Assembly: GCF_001006005.1 (NCBI RefSeq)
Contig: NZ_CP011254.1
Coordinates: forward strand, 2,604,001 to 2,668,000
Direction: 5' to 3'
Length of the DNA stretch: 64,000 nucleotides
From: Serratia fonticola
GTDB lineage: Bacteria > Pseudomonadota > Gammaproteobacteria > Enterobacterales > Enterobacteriaceae
This document shows positions 18,056-27,872 of the stretch, one piece after another (the first letter of the stretch is position 1; each line of letters starts with the position of its first letter). A program made the position numbers and the translations under genes. The notes under the pieces are model-generated. The model was given only the letters and a program-made list of their open reading frames with translations, was not told the origin of the DNA and did not search any database.

Positions 18056-18772
18056 TTATTCTTCCAGATCGCCGCAGAAGCGGTAACCTTCACCATGAAT
18101 GGTGGCAATGATTTCCGGCGTGTCCGGCGTAGATTCGAAGTGTTTACGAATACGGCGGATGGTCACGTCTACGGTACGGTCATGCGGCTTCAACTCACGG
18201 CCAGTCATTTTCTTCAGCAACTCACCACGGGACTGGATCTTGCCCGGGTTTTCACAGAAGTGCAGCATGGCGCGGAATTCGCTGCGTGGCAGTTTGTACT
18301 GCTCGCCAGCAGGGCCGATCAGAGAGCGGCTGTTGATGTCCAGCTCCCAACCGTTGAACTTGTAGCTCTCAACCAGTTTGCGCTCTTCGCCGACGCTACC
18401 CAGATTCATGGTGCGTGACAGCAGGTTGCGCGCACGGATGGTCAGTTCGCGTGGGTTGAACGGTTTGGTGATATAGTCATCGGCGCCGATTTCCAGGCCG
18501 AGGATTTTATCGACTTCATTATCACGACCGGTCAGGAACATCAGCGCGACGCTGGCTTGTTCGCGTAGTTCACGCGCCAGCAGCAGGCCGTTCTTGCCTG
18601 GCAGGTTGATATCCATGATAACCAGGTTGATATCATTTTCGGACAGGATGTTGTGCATTTCTGCACCGTCATTGGCTTCATGAACAATGTAGCCTTCCGC
18701 CTCGAAAATGCTCTTCAGGGTGTTACGAGTGACTAACTCGTCTTCGACAATCAGAATGTGCGGGGTCTGCAT
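18056..18772 (-). CDS. arcA: Aerobic respiration control response regulator ArcA
   Basis: 238 residues, the E. coli length. The receiver domain has the phospho-acceptor Asp in [12 protein letters not shown] (about residue 54) and the conserved Lys in [10 protein letters not shown]. The C-terminal OmpR-type winged helix includes [20 protein letters not shown]. ArcA is phosphorylated by the membrane sensor ArcB under low oxygen and represses aerobic respiration genes. A long upstream region with an FNR-like site is discussed separately. The gene is monocistronic and ends before a bidirectional terminator. Confidence 0.98.
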   Translation of the reverse strand: MQTPHILIVEDELVTRNTLKSIFEAEGYIVHEANDGAEMHNILSENDINLVIMDINLPGKNGLLLARELREQASVALMFLTGRDNEVDKILGLEIGADDYITKPFNPRELTIRARNLLSRTMNLGSVGEERKLVESYKFNGWELDINSRSLIGPAGEQYKLPRSEFRAMLHFCENPGKIQSRGELLKKMTGRELKPHDRTVDVTIRRIRKHFESTPDTPEIIATIHGEGYRFCGDLEE

Positions 18773-18823
18773 ATTTGCTACCTAAAATTGCCAACAAAAT
18801 AGAAAATAGGAAGTACAGCAGTC

Positions 18824-19018
18824 TTGGTGTTCTTCCATGGAGGGCAGAGATACCGCTCACGTTCCCTCAATTACCAAACGACTACAGTACGTAAACTCGT
18901 TCTTGATGCGCTTTCCATCAATGTCAACAAGATCGCTAGCTGGGTGGGGGGGCTATTTTTTACCACCCCGAATGATGCCAAAACGGCGCATATCCTAACC
19001 CTATTAACAGCAATATAA
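18824..19018 (+). pseudogene. yjjY: yjjY-like small frame without a normal start codon
   Basis: The last 43 codons (VRKLVLDALSINVNKIASWV and onward, ending ILTLLTAI) closely follow the E. coli 46-residue YjjY, which lies at the same place between arcA and lasT. At the position of the E. coli ATG this sequence has no start codon. The nearest in-frame options are TTG at 18824 and GTG at 18827, far upstream and without a ribosome site. It is either translated from a non-standard start, a decayed gene, or DNA/RNA conserved for another reason in the arcA promoter region. YjjY has no known function. Confidence 0.55.
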
Positions 19019-19059
19019 CAGTGTGTGCCGAATTCATCACCTAACAAAACTACGCTTTG

Positions 19060-19073
19060 TTGACATATATCAA
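19060..19073 (-). promoter_or_regulatory. Candidate FNR-binding site upstream of arcA
   Basis: TTGACATATATCAA differs by one base from the FNR consensus TTGAT-N4-ATCAA. It lies about 290 bases upstream of the arcA start. In E. coli arcA is activated by FNR in anaerobiosis from a distant promoter, so position and role agree. It could also influence lasT, whose ATG is 335 bases away on the other side. The rest of the AT-rich region 19019-19407 shows no gene. Confidence 0.6.
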
Positions 19074-19407
19074 ATTCAATTGTAGCACGTTAACAGTTTT
19101 GTGAAAAACACTTACAGAACTGCCAAGTTAAGTCACAGATCGTCAAATTCTGTGAACGATTCAGCTTTGTTGGGGCTGATGCGTTACAATTGAAAGCTAA
19201 CTGTTTGGCTTGAAAATATAGTGCTTTGTTTTTAATGAAAATTAAAAGTTAACCTGTAGTTATGATTGTTTCGTCTGCTTTATAGGTTGAAGTGCCTATT
19301 TAATAATATTATAGCAAGAGAGCATTTACGATGTTAATCGTTTGTAAATATAATCAGACAAATCCCAACAGTCAAAGAACTATTCTCTTTATTTTTCCGG
19401 AGTCTTG

Positions 19408-20094
19408 ATGCAGCTTCATATCGTGTTAGTCGCGCCCGCTCGGGCGGAAAATGTTGGCGCAGCGGCGCGGGCGATTAAAACCATGGGCTTCACCTCGTTG
19501 CGCATCGTCGACAGCGAGGCCCATCTGCAGCCCGCCGCCCGCTGGGTCGCCCACGGCGCTGGCGATATTCTGGATGCGGTGCAGACGTTTTCTACCCTCG
19601 AACAGGCATTGGCAGATGTGGACTTTACCGTTGCGACCACCGCTCGTAGCCGCGCACGCTTCCATTATTACTGTACCCCTCAGCAACTGACGGAGCAGTT
19701 GGCGGAACGCCAGCAATGGGTGCATCAGGCTGCACTGGTGTTTGGCCGTGAAGACTCGGGCCTGACCAATGAAGAGCTGGAGTTGGCCGATCTGCTGACC
19801 GGCGTCCCGATGGTGGCCGATTATCCTTCGCTGAACCTCGGCCAGGCGGTGATGGTGTATTGCTATCAACTGGCGCAGTTAATGGCTGTCAGCTCGGTGC
19901 AGGAACCTCTGGCCGATGCCGGGCAGCTCAACGCGTTGCGGCAACGGGCAGATCGTCTGTTACAGGCGTTGGACGTGGCGGATGACCAAAAATTGCGCGA
20001 TTGGTTACACCAGCGGCTTGGGGTCTTGCAACAGCGCGATACCGTCATGCTGCACCGGTTGCTGCATGATATTGAAAAAAAACTGACGAAGTGA
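19408..20094 (+). CDS. lasT: SPOUT-family tRNA/rRNA methyltransferase LasT (YjtD)
   Basis: 228 residues from the ATG at 19408, matching E. coli LasT. A TTG three bases earlier is less likely; GGAG lies five bases before the ATG. It is a SpoU/TrmH-type methyltransferase with the knotted SAM-binding region: early VLVAPARAENVGAAARAIKT, then GREDSGLTNEEL and YPSLNLGQAVMVY. It is related to TrmJ, which methylates the ribose at tRNA position 32, but the LasT substrate is not established. It sits between arcA/yjjY and the thr operon, as in E. coli. Confidence 0.94.
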   Translation: MQLHIVLVAPARAENVGAAARAIKTMGFTSLRIVDSEAHLQPAARWVAHGAGDILDAVQTFSTLEQALADVDFTVATTARSRARFHYYCTPQQLTEQLAERQQWVHQAALVFGREDSGLTNEELELADLLTGVPMVADYPSLNLGQAVMVYCYQLAQLMAVSSVQEPLADAGQLNALRQRADRLLQALDVADDQKLRDWLHQRLGVLQQRDTVMLHRLLHDIEKKLTK

Positions 20095-20239
20095 TGTAGG
20101 CGTTTTCTGTTGTTTGGCTGGTGTTATTCACTGTTTGATCGGCTTTCTTATGATTTTTTGTTCTGCAATTCTGTTTTTTTATCGGCTTCATCGCGCAGAT
20201 CCCACTGTGGCCAGTAAATAGGCAAAACAAAGAAATAAT

Positions 20240-20268
20240 TTGACTTGGCCAGACGATTGCTTTAACCA
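20240..20268 (+). promoter_or_regulatory. Threonine operon promoter
   Basis: -35 TTGACT (20240-20245) and -10 TAACCA (20263-20268) with a 17-base spacer. The surrounding bases (TTTAACCAAT) follow the E. coli thr promoter closely. The predicted start near 20275 places the leader peptide about 33 bases into the transcript. Confidence 0.82.
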
Positions 20269-20307
20269 ATAGAGGGGACAGAGATTCTAATGAGACAGAC
20301 AGACAAA

Positions 20308-20376
20308 ATGCGAAACATCAGCCTGAATACGACAATTATTACCACCACCGATACCACAGGTAACGGGGCGGGCTGA
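20308..20376 (+). CDS. thrL: Thr operon leader peptide
   Basis: 22 residues from the ATG at 20308: MRNISLNTTIITTTDTTGNG then AG. It contains seven threonine and three isoleucine codons. When charged tRNA for either amino acid is scarce, the ribosome stalls and the downstream terminator does not form. An in-frame ATG at 20290 would give 28 residues, but it lies only about 15 bases from the predicted transcript start. The C-terminus TTGNGAG is identical to E. coli ThrL. Confidence 0.93.
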   Translation: MRNISLNTTIITTTDTTGNGAG

Positions 20377-20400
20377 CGCGTACAGGAAACAGAAGAAAAA

Positions 20401-20432
20401 AGCCCGCACCTAACCAGTGCGGGCTTTTTTTT
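20401..20432 (+). terminator. thr attenuator terminator
   Basis: Stem AGCCCGCAC / GTGCGGGCT with a 7-base loop and eight following T residues, 24 bases after thrL and 27 before thrA. This is the attenuator that ends most transcripts when threonine and isoleucine are plentiful. An alternative pairing with upstream bases near thrL is expected for the antiterminator. Confidence 0.93.
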
Positions 20433-20458
20433 CGGCATAAATTCAGGAGATAACAGAA

Positions 20459-22918
20459 ATGCGAGTGCTTAAATTTGGTGGAACCTCGGTAGCGAATGCG
20501 GAACGTTTTCTGCGCGTTGCCGATATCGTGGAGAACAATGCACGCCAGGGACAGGTAGCCACGGTATTGTCCGCACCGGCCAAGATCACCAATCACCTGG
20601 TGGCGATGATTGAAAAAACGGTAGCCGGCCAGGATATTCTGCCAACCATGAGCGACGCCGAGCGCATCTTTGCCGACCTGCTCAGCGGTTTGGCCAAGGA
20701 GCTGCCGGGCTTTGAGTACGATCGCCTGAAGGCACTGGTCGAGCAGGAGTTCGCGCAGCTCAAACAGGTACTGCATGGCGTGGCGTTGTTGGGGCAATGC
20801 CCGGATAGCGTCAATGCGGCCATCATCTGCCGGGGTGAAAAGCTCTCTATTGCCATCATGGAAGGCGTCTTCAAAGCCAAGGGCTACCCGGTGACGGTGA
20901 TTAACCCGGTAGAGAAGCTGCTGGCTCAGGGCCACTATCTGGAGTCGACCGTAGATATTGCCGAGTCCACTCTGCGTATCGCTGCAGCGGCCATTCCTTC
21001 TGACCATATCGTCCTGATGGCGGGCTTTACTGCCGGTAACGACAAAGGCGAACTGGTCGTGCTGGGGCGCAACGGCTCCGATTATTCCGCCGCCGTGTTG
21101 GCCGCTTGCCTGCGTGCCGACTGCTGCGAGATCTGGACCGATGTGGACGGGGTTTATACCTGCGACCCGCGTACCGTGCCGGATGCCCGATTATTGAAGT
21201 CGATGTCCTACCGCGAGGCGATGGAGCTCTCTTACTTCGGCGCCAAAGTTCTCCACCCGCGTACCATCACCCCGATTGCCCAGTTCCAAATCCCTTGCCT
21301 GATTAAAAACACCGCCAACCCACAAGCTCCCGGCACCTTGATCGGTGGCGAAAGCGTGGCTGATGATACGCCGGTAAAAGGCATCACCAATCTGAACAAT
21401 ATGGCGATGATCAACGTGTCCGGCCCAGGTATGAAAGGCATGGTTGGCATGGCGGCACGTGTGTTTGCCGTGATGTCACGCGCCGGGATCTCGGTGGTAT
21501 TGATCACCCAGTCCTCTTCCGAATACAGCATCAGCTTCTGTGTGCCGCAGAGCGAGCTGCAACGCGCTCGTCGCGCCCTGGAAGACGAATTCTACCTGGA
21601 GCTGAAAGACGGCGTGCTGGAGCCGCTGGACGTGATGGAGCGCCTGGCAATCATCTCGGTCGTCGGCGACGGTATGCGCACCCTGCGTGGCATCTCTGCG
21701 CGTTTCTTCTCTGCTCTGGCGCGCGCCAACATCAATATCGTGGCGATCGCTCAAGGCTCTTCCGAGCGTTCAATCTCCGTGGTGGTCGATAATGATTCCG
21801 CCACCACTGGCGTGCGCGTCAGCCATCAGATGCTGTTCAACACCGATCAGGTGATCGAAGTGTTTGTGATTGGCGTGGGTGGCGTCGGCGGGGCGCTGAT
21901 CGAGCAGGTTTATCGTCAGCAGCCTTGGCTGAAGCAAAAACACATCGATCTGCGCATCTGTGGCATTGCCAACTCAAGGGCGATGTTGACCAACGTGCAC
22001 GGCATCTCGCTGGAAAGCTGGAGGGACGAACTGGCCGAAGCCAAAGAGCCTTTCAATCTGGGCCGCCTGATCCGCCTGGTAAAAGAGTGCCACCTGCTCA
22101 ATCCGGTGATTGTCGACTGTACCTCCAGCCAGGCGGTGGCCGATCAGTATGCCGATTTCCTGGCCGATGGTTTCCACGTGGTAACGCCAAACAAGAAGGC
22201 CAACACCTCGTCGATGAATTATTACCAGCAACTGCGCACCGCCGCAGCCGGTTCTCGCCGCAAATTCCTGTATGACACCAACGTGGGTGCGGGCCTGCCG
22301 GTGATCGAAAACCTGCAGAACCTGCTCAATGCGGGCGATGAGTTGGTGCGCTTCACCGGTATCCTGTCGGGGTCACTGTCCTTTATCTTCGGTAAACTGG
22401 ATGAGGGGATGTCGCTGTCGGAGGCCACCTTGCAGGCCAAGGCCCTCGGTTACACCGAGCCAGATCCGCGTGATGATCTCTCGGGGATGGATGTCGCTCG
22501 CAAGCTGTTGATCCTGGCGCGTGAAGCGGGCTATGCGCTCGAACTGAGCGATATTGAAGTCGAATCGGTGTTACCACCGTCGTTCGATGCCAGCGGTGAT
22601 GTGGAGAACTTTATTGCCCGCCTGCCGGAGTTGGATGCCGAATTTAACCGCCGTGTGGCCGCTGCTGCCGCGGAAGGTAAGGTGCTGCGCTATGTGGGGG
22701 CTATCGAAGAAGGCCGCTGCCTGGTACGTATTGATGCGGTAGATGGCAACGATCCGTTGTATAAAGTGAAGAACGGTGAGAACGCCCTGGCCTTCTACAG
22801 CCGTTACTATCAGCCATTGCCGCTGGTGCTGCGCGGTTATGGTGCCGGTAATGATGTGACGGCGGCCGGGGTATTTGCCGATCTGTTGCGCACACTGTCA
22901 TGGAAGTTGGGAGTCTAA
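20459..22918 (+). CDS. thrA: Bifunctional aspartokinase I / homoserine dehydrogenase I
   Basis: 819 residues (E. coli 820). The N-terminal aspartokinase starts with [15 protein letters not shown]. Paired ACT domains in the middle (for example [16 protein letters not shown]) bind threonine for feedback inhibition. The C-terminal homoserine dehydrogenase has the NAD(P) motif [15 protein letters not shown] and the catalytic region [19 protein letters not shown]. It phosphorylates aspartate and reduces aspartate semialdehyde to homoserine. It is the first structural gene after the attenuator, with AGGAG before the ATG. thrB starts two bases after its stop. Confidence 0.98.
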   Translation: MRVLKFGGTSVANAERFLRVADIVENNARQGQVATVLSAPAKITNHLVAMIEKTVAGQDILPTMSDAERIFADLLSGLAKELPGFEYDRLKALVEQEFAQLKQVLHGVALLGQCPDSVNAAIICRGEKLSIAIMEGVFKAKGYPVTVINPVEKLLAQGHYLESTVDIAESTLRIAAAAIPSDHIVLMAGFTAGNDKGELVVLGRNGSDYSAAVLAACLRADCCEIWTDVDGVYTCDPRTVPDARLLKSMSYREAMELSYFGAKVLHPRTITPIAQFQIPCLIKNTANPQAPGTLIGGESVADDTPVKGITNLNNMAMINVSGPGMKGMVGMAARVFAVMSRAGISVVLITQSSSEYSISFCVPQSELQRARRALEDEFYLELKDGVLEPLDVMERLAIISVVGDGMRTLRGISARFFSALARANINIVAIAQGSSERSISVVVDNDSATTGVRVSHQMLFNTDQVIEVFVIGVGGVGGALIEQVYRQQPWLKQKHIDLRICGIANSRAMLTNVHGISLESWRDELAEAKEPFNLGRLIRLVKECHLLNPVIVDCTSSQAVADQYADFLADGFHVVTPNKKANTSSMNYYQQLRTAAAGSRRKFLYDTNVGAGLPVIENLQNLLNAGDELVRFTGILSGSLSFIFGKLDEGMSLSEATLQAKALGYTEPDPRDDLSGMDVARKLLILAREAGYALELSDIEVESVLPPSFDASGDVENFIARLPELDAEFNRRVAAAAAEGKVLRYVGAIEEGRCLVRIDAVDGNDPLYKVKNGENALAFYSRYYQPLPLVLRGYGAGNDVTAAGVFADLLRTLSWKLGV

Positions 22919-22919
22919 T

Positions 22920-23849
22920 ATGGTTAAGGTGTATGCACCGGCCTCAATTGGTAACGTCAGCGTCGGGTTCGATGTGCTGGGAGCTGCGGTTTCCCCTATC
23001 GACGGCACGCTGCTGGGGGATTGCGTCAGCGTAGAAGCGGCCAGCCGCTTCAGCCTGGAGAATGGTGGGCGTTTTGTCAGCAAGCTGCCGAGCGATCCAA
23101 AAGAGAACATTGTTTACCAGTGCTGGGAGCGTTTCTGCCAGGCGATTGGCCGTGAAGTGCCGGTAGCGATGCGGCTGGAGAAGAACATGCCGATCGGTTC
23201 CGGGCTAGGCTCCAGCGCTTGCTCGGTGGTGGCCGGTCTGATGGCGATGAACGAATTTTGCGATCGCCCGCTCAACGAGACGCAACTGCTGGCCCTGATG
23301 GGCGAGCTGGAAGGGCGTATTTCCGGCAGCGTGCATTACGATAACGTTGCGCCGTGCTATCTGGGCGGCTTGCAGCTGATGCTGGAAGAAGAAGGGATCA
23401 TCAGCCAGGAAGTGCCTGGCTTTAAAGACTGGCTGTGGGTGATGGCCTATCCGGGCATCAAAGTGTCCACCGCTGAGGCGCGTGCCATTCTGCCCGCGCA
23501 ATACCGCCGCCAGGACTGTATCAGCCATGGCCGCTATCTGGCGGGCTTTATTCACGCTTGCCACACTCAGCAACCGCGTCTGGCGGCCAAGCTGATGCAG
23601 GATGTGATTGCCGAGCCTTATCGCACCCGCCTGTTGCCAGGTTTTGCCGAAGCGCGTAAAGCCTCACAGGATATCGGTGCCTTGGCTTGCGGCATTTCCG
23701 GCTCCGGCCCGACGCTGTTTGCGGTCTGTGATGACGGCGCAACGGCGCAACGCATGGCTGATTGGCTGACCAACCATTACCTGCAAAACGACGAAGGTTT
23801 TGTTCATATTTGCCGCCTGGATACCGCTGGCGCTCGACTATTGGGATAA
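22920..23849 (+). CDS. thrB: Homoserine kinase
   Basis: 309 residues from the ATG at 22920, one base past the thrA TAA; the upstream frame inside thrA is not homologous. A GHMP kinase: the ATP loop is [16 protein letters not shown], and the N-terminal [18 protein letters not shown] and C-terminal [12 protein letters not shown] motifs are present. It phosphorylates homoserine with ATP to O-phosphohomoserine, the substrate of ThrC. The tight spacing on both sides indicates translational coupling in thrABC. Confidence 0.98.
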   Translation: MVKVYAPASIGNVSVGFDVLGAAVSPIDGTLLGDCVSVEAASRFSLENGGRFVSKLPSDPKENIVYQCWERFCQAIGREVPVAMRLEKNMPIGSGLGSSACSVVAGLMAMNEFCDRPLNETQLLALMGELEGRISGSVHYDNVAPCYLGGLQLMLEEEGIISQEVPGFKDWLWVMAYPGIKVSTAEARAILPAQYRRQDCISHGRYLAGFIHACHTQQPRLAAKLMQDVIAEPYRTRLLPGFAEARKASQDIGALACGISGSGPTLFAVCDDGATAQRMADWLTNHYLQNDEGFVHICRLDTAGARLLG

Positions 23850-23852
23850 CGC

Positions 23853-25142
23853 ATGAAACTGTACAATCTGAAAGATCATAACGAACAGGTCAGCTTCGCG
23901 CAGGCTATCAAACAGGGCCTGGGTAAGCAGCAAGGGCTGTTTTTCCCGCTGGAACTGCCAGAATTCGAACTGACAGAGATTGATAAGCTGCTGGAGATGG
24001 ACTTTGTCACTCGTAGCAGCAAGATCCTGTCCGCTTTTATTGGCGACGAGATCGGCGAAGAGGCGCTGTACAAGCGAGTGAAGGCCGCGTTTGAGTTCCC
24101 GGCCCCGGTGGCGCAGGTGGAGAGCGATGTAGCCTGCCTGGAGCTGTTCCACGGCCCGACGCTGGCGTTCAAAGACTTCGGCGGCCGCTTTATGGCGCAG
24201 ATGCTGGCGGAAGTCGCGGGCGACCAGCCAGTAACCATCTTGACTGCAACCTCCGGTGATACCGGCGCTGCCGTTGCTCATGCCTTCTACGGCCTGAAAA
24301 ACGTGCGCGTGGTGATCCTCTATCCACAGGGTAAGATCAGTTCGCTGCAGGAAAAGCTGTTCTGCACGTTGGGTGGCAACATCCACACCATCGCTATCGA
24401 TGGCGACTTTGACGCCTGCCAGGCGTTGGTCAAGCAGGCGTTTGACGATCAGGAGCTGAAAGAGGCGGTACACCTTAACTCAGCCAACTCGATCAATATC
24501 AGCCGCCTGCTGGCGCAAATCTGCTACTACTTTGAAGCGGTGGCGCAACTGCCGCAGGAAGCCCGCAATCAGTTGGTGGTTTCCGTGCCAAGCGGCAACT
24601 TTGGCGATTTGACCGCCGGGTTGCTGGCGAAATCCCTGGGGCTGCCGGTGAAACGCTTTATTGCCGCCACCAACGCTAACGACACCGTGCCACGCTTCCT
24701 GACTACTGGCCAATGGGAACCAAACACCACTGTGGCGACGTTATCCAACGCGATGGACGTCAGCCAGCCGAATAACTGGCCGCGTGTGGAAGAGTTGTTC
24801 CGCCGTAAAATCTGGCAGTTGAAGGAGTTGGCTCATGGCGCGGTGAGTGATGAAACCACCAAGGAAACCATGAAAGAGTTGGCTGCTTTGGGCTACCTTT
24901 CAGAGCCTCATGCGGCGATCGCCTACCGCGTTCTGCGCGATCAACTGCAAGCAGGGGAGTTTGGCCTGTTCCTGGGCACGGCACATCCGGCCAAGTTCAA
25001 GGAAAGCGTCGAAGAGATCCTCGGCCAGGAGTTACCGCTGCCACAGGCCTTGGCGGTGCGTGCACAGTTGCCGCTGTTGTCGCATAACATGGCAGCGGAC
25101 TTTGCCGCGCTGCGTCAATTCATGATGACGTTGCCAGTCTGA
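23853..25142 (+). CDS. thrC: Threonine synthase
   Basis: 429 residues (E. coli 428). A fold-type II PLP enzyme with the cofactor lysine at 107 in LAFKDFGGRFMAQ and the phosphate-binding region TATSGDTGAAVAHAFYG. It converts O-phosphohomoserine to threonine and phosphate and is the last gene of thrLABC. It begins three bases after thrB. A palindrome, but no classical T-tailed terminator, follows. Confidence 0.98.
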   Translation: MKLYNLKDHNEQVSFAQAIKQGLGKQQGLFFPLELPEFELTEIDKLLEMDFVTRSSKILSAFIGDEIGEEALYKRVKAAFEFPAPVAQVESDVACLELFHGPTLAFKDFGGRFMAQMLAEVAGDQPVTILTATSGDTGAAVAHAFYGLKNVRVVILYPQGKISSLQEKLFCTLGGNIHTIAIDGDFDACQALVKQAFDDQELKEAVHLNSANSINISRLLAQICYYFEAVAQLPQEARNQLVVSVPSGNFGDLTAGLLAKSLGLPVKRFIAATNANDTVPRFLTTGQWEPNTTVATLSNAMDVSQPNNWPRVEELFRRKIWQLKELAHGAVSDETTKETMKELAALGYLSEPHAAIAYRVLRDQLQAGEFGLFLGTAHPAKFKESVEEILGQELPLPQALAVRAQLPLLSHNMAADFAALRQFMMTLPV

Positions 25143-25149
25143 CAAAACC

Positions 25150-25179
25150 CGTTCCCTCTCCTTGTCGGGAGAGGGAACG
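25150..25179. repeat. Perfect 12-bp palindrome between thrC and yaaA
   Basis: CGTTCCCTCTCC / GGAGAGGGAACG with a 6-base loop, lying in the 43-base gap of convergent thrC and yaaA. There is no T-run on either strand. The CCCTCTCC/GGAGAGGG core is the same as in the array at 2039-2467, which points to a shared dispersed palindrome family. It may block read-through or protect mRNA 3' ends. Confidence 0.8.
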
Positions 25180-25185
25180 GATTTC

Positions 25186-25959
25186 TCACTGCTCTGGGCG
25201 TTTGAATACCAGCTCATTACCCGCCGAAGCCGCCTCATCGAAGGCATACCCTTCCAGATTGAAATCAACCAGTTGTTCTCTGCGCTCCAAGCGATTCTTG
25301 ATGATAAAGCGGCTCATCAGCCCACGCGCTTTCTTGGCGTAGAAACTGATGACTTTGTACTTGCCGTTTTTCTCGTCCAGGAATACCGGTTTGATCAGTG
25401 AACCGTGCAGCTTGGCCGGTTTTACCGATTTGAAGTATTCATCCGAAGCCAGGTTCACCACCACATCATCGCCTTGCTGCTCCAGGGCCTGATTCAGTTT
25501 TGCGGTGATCCGATCGCCCCAGAAGCTGTACAAGTCTTTGCCCTTCGGGTTCTCCAGCTTGATCCCCATCTCCAGCCGGTAAGGCATCATCAGGTCCAGC
25601 GGGCGCAGCACCCCGTACAGACCAGAGAGCATCCGCAGATGCTGCTGTGCGAAGTCGAAATCCTCTTCGCTGAAGTCTTGCGCCTGTAAGCCGGTATAAA
25701 CGTCGCCTTTAAACGCCAACAGCGCCTGACGAGCATTGTCCGGGGTGAAGTCAGGCTGCCATTCGCCAAAGCGTGCGGCATTCAGGCCCGCGAGCTTATC
25801 GCTGATGCTCATCAGGCCGGAAATTTGCGCCGGGGTCAGCTTACGGCAGATTTTGATCAGCTTTTGCGACTGATCCAACAATTCGGGCTGGGTAAAGCGT
25901 TCGGTGGCTAACGGGCTTGCATAATCCAGGGTTTTGGCAGGTGAAATAATAATAAGCAT
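25186..25959 (-). CDS. yaaA: Peroxide stress protein YaaA
   Basis: 257 residues from the ATG at 25959, which follows AGGA about 8 bases upstream; a GTG six bases earlier is less likely. The start [17 protein letters not shown] and later [18 protein letters not shown] and [13 protein letters not shown] are diagnostic of YaaA (DUF328). In E. coli YaaA is induced by OxyR and lowers free intracellular iron during hydrogen peroxide stress, limiting Fenton damage. It is cytoplasmic, convergent with thrC and codirectional with yaaJ. Confidence 0.97.
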   Translation of the reverse strand: MLIIISPAKTLDYASPLATERFTQPELLDQSQKLIKICRKLTPAQISGLMSISDKLAGLNAARFGEWQPDFTPDNARQALLAFKGDVYTGLQAQDFSEEDFDFAQQHLRMLSGLYGVLRPLDLMMPYRLEMGIKLENPKGKDLYSFWGDRITAKLNQALEQQGDDVVVNLASDEYFKSVKPAKLHGSLIKPVFLDEKNGKYKVISFYAKKARGLMSRFIIKNRLERREQLVDFNLEGYAFDEAASAGNELVFKRPEQ

Positions 25960-26060
25960 GGTCACATCCTGTTTATCAACATGTGGCTACTGTAGCAAAA
26001 AGCGCGCAAGACCAGGAGGTATGGCTGTGATAGGGCGCACTTTACGCACGCCCTGGAGGT

Positions 26061-27494
26061 TTAACGCTGCCTGCTCGGCTTCCAGATCCCCGGTTCGAGT
26101 TGCGATCCCAGCTCCGGGTAGTGGTTGATGTCAAAGGTGGGCAGCTTGCCGAGTGAACGTTGGTGGTTGTAATCCTTGGCCAATTTGAAGGCCACGTCGG
26201 ACAGTAACAAGATAGCGGTCAGATTGGTGATCGCCATCAGCGCCATCGAGATATCCGCCATTTTCCACACCGTGGATAATTCTGCCATTGAGCCAAACAT
26301 CACCATACCCAAGGCAAAGCAGCGAAAAATCGTCAGTTTGGTCGGATGGTGGTGCTTGAGGAAGATCAGGTTGTTCTCGGCATAGGCATAATTGGCAATG
26401 ATAGAGGTAAAGGCAAACAGGAATACGGCAATCGCGACAAAGGGCGCGCCCCAGGAACCGACGGCGCTGGCCATGGCCCGCTGGGTCAGATCGATGCCGC
26501 TGATGTCGGATGGGGGGCTATCCAGTGCACCAGAGGCCAAGATTATCGCCGCCGTTGCGCTACAGATGACGATGGTATCGACAAATGCGCCAAGCATCTG
26601 CACATAGCCCTGCGAGGCAGGGTGTGGCGGATAAGGGGTAGCGGAAGCTGCCACGTTGGGGGCCGACCCCATCCCGCCTTCGTTAGAAAATAGCCCGCGT
26701 TGTATACCCTGAGTCATGGCCTGCGAGATCCCGTAACCCAGGGTACCGGCAGCGACTTCCTGCAGGCCAAAAGCGCTTTTGAAGATCAACGCCAGGATAG
26801 CTGGCATATGCTCGATATTCAGGCCGATGATCCACAGCGCCAGTAGCAGGTAAGCCAAGGCCATAAACGGCACGATTTTTTCTGCGACGCGGGCGATGGA
26901 ACGGATACCGCCGAAGATCACCATGGCGCTCAGCACCACCAACACTATGCCGACGTACATGGGGTCGATGTTGAAGGCCACCGAGCTGGCCAGGGCGATG
27001 GAGTTGGCCTGTACCGCATTGAACACCAGGCCGAAAGCGATCAGCAGGAAAATGGAGAACATCACACCCATCCAGCGCATGCCCAACCCTTTTTCCATAT
27101 AGTAAGCAGGGCCGCCACGGTAGTGGCCGTTATCGTCTTTGGTTTTGTAGAGCTGCGCCAGGGTGCTCTCAATGAAAGAGGTCGCCATGCCGATAAACGC
27201 GATCACCCACATCCAGAAGATGGCGCCGGGGCCGCCAGCCGTAAGCGCTATCGCCACGCCGGTAAGGTTGTTGGTGCCGACACGAGCGGCTAGAGAAGTA
27301 CATAGTGCCTGGAAGGATGAAATACCCACACCGTCGCTTTTGGTGCTGTTCTTCAGCACGGAAAACATATGGTTGAAGTGACGAATTTGAATAAAGCGGG
27401 TACGTAAGGTGAAGTAGATGCCGGCACCCAACAGCAAATAGATCAGTACTGAACTCCACAGGATGTTATTGATAAAGTTAATCAGATCCGTCAC
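26061..27494 (-). CDS. yaaJ: Alanine/glycine:cation symporter family protein YaaJ
   Basis: 477 residues (E. coli 476), with about ten hydrophobic membrane segments. AGCS family marks include GVGISSFQALCTSLAARVGT near the N-terminus and FSNEGGMGSAPNVAASA mid-protein. It is predicted to import alanine or glycine with sodium or protons across the inner membrane. It lies upstream of yaaA on the same strand, divergent from talB, as in E. coli. Nothing is unusual in length or motifs. Confidence 0.95.
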   Translation of the reverse strand: MTDLINFINNILWSSVLIYLLLGAGIYFTLRTRFIQIRHFNHMFSVLKNSTKSDGVGISSFQALCTSLAARVGTNNLTGVAIALTAGGPGAIFWMWVIAFIGMATSFIESTLAQLYKTKDDNGHYRGGPAYYMEKGLGMRWMGVMFSIFLLIAFGLVFNAVQANSIALASSVAFNIDPMYVGIVLVVLSAMVIFGGIRSIARVAEKIVPFMALAYLLLALWIIGLNIEHMPAILALIFKSAFGLQEVAAGTLGYGISQAMTQGIQRGLFSNEGGMGSAPNVAASATPYPPHPASQGYVQMLGAFVDTIVICSATAAIILASGALDSPPSDISGIDLTQRAMASAVGSWGAPFVAIAVFLFAFTSIIANYAYAENNLIFLKHHHPTKLTIFRCFALGMVMFGSMAELSTVWKMADISMALMAITNLTAILLLSDVAFKLAKDYNHQRSLGKLPTFDINHYPELGSQLEPGIWKPSRQR

Positions 27495-27872
27495 GTGTTT
27501 CTCCTTGTTAAGATTACTGCTCCTCAGGGTCTTCGACCTTGGTTCGGAAAACTTGAGTCAGTTCTCGACAAGAACTTGGCTAAAATCATCCCATTGACGG
27601 GAATTACAGCCTTCTTTTGGGGTTTTCGGTGAATAAAACAGCTGGCGGGAATTTAACATAATTTCCAGGCGGGATAGCGCGTTAATGCCGTGGCATTGCT
27701 TCGGTAATTGCGAATTATCGGTGCGTAACCGGTTGCTCGTGCAAGGATAAAACAACCGCCGCCAGCGCGTGATTTTCCTGCCTTGCGCCGGGCTGCGTGC
27801 ATGTTATTATCAGGACAAGGCATGGTTGAACGATGCCAAAAGTTCATGCACAAACGATGAGATAATGCCAAC
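27495..27872. promoter_or_regulatory. Divergent region yaaJ / talB with a candidate talB promoter
   Basis: 378 bases without a gene. A possible talB promoter is TTGCGC (27783-27788) and TATTAT (27805-27810), 16 bases apart, starting transcription about 55 bases before talB. The yaaJ side carries AAGGAG just before its start. No operator was recognised. Confidence 0.4.

Noticed and set aside
20290..20376. 28-residue version of the thr leader peptide
   Set aside because: The earlier ATG lies only about 15 bases from the predicted transcript start; the 22-residue form aligns with known ThrL peptides. It is kept as an alternative only.
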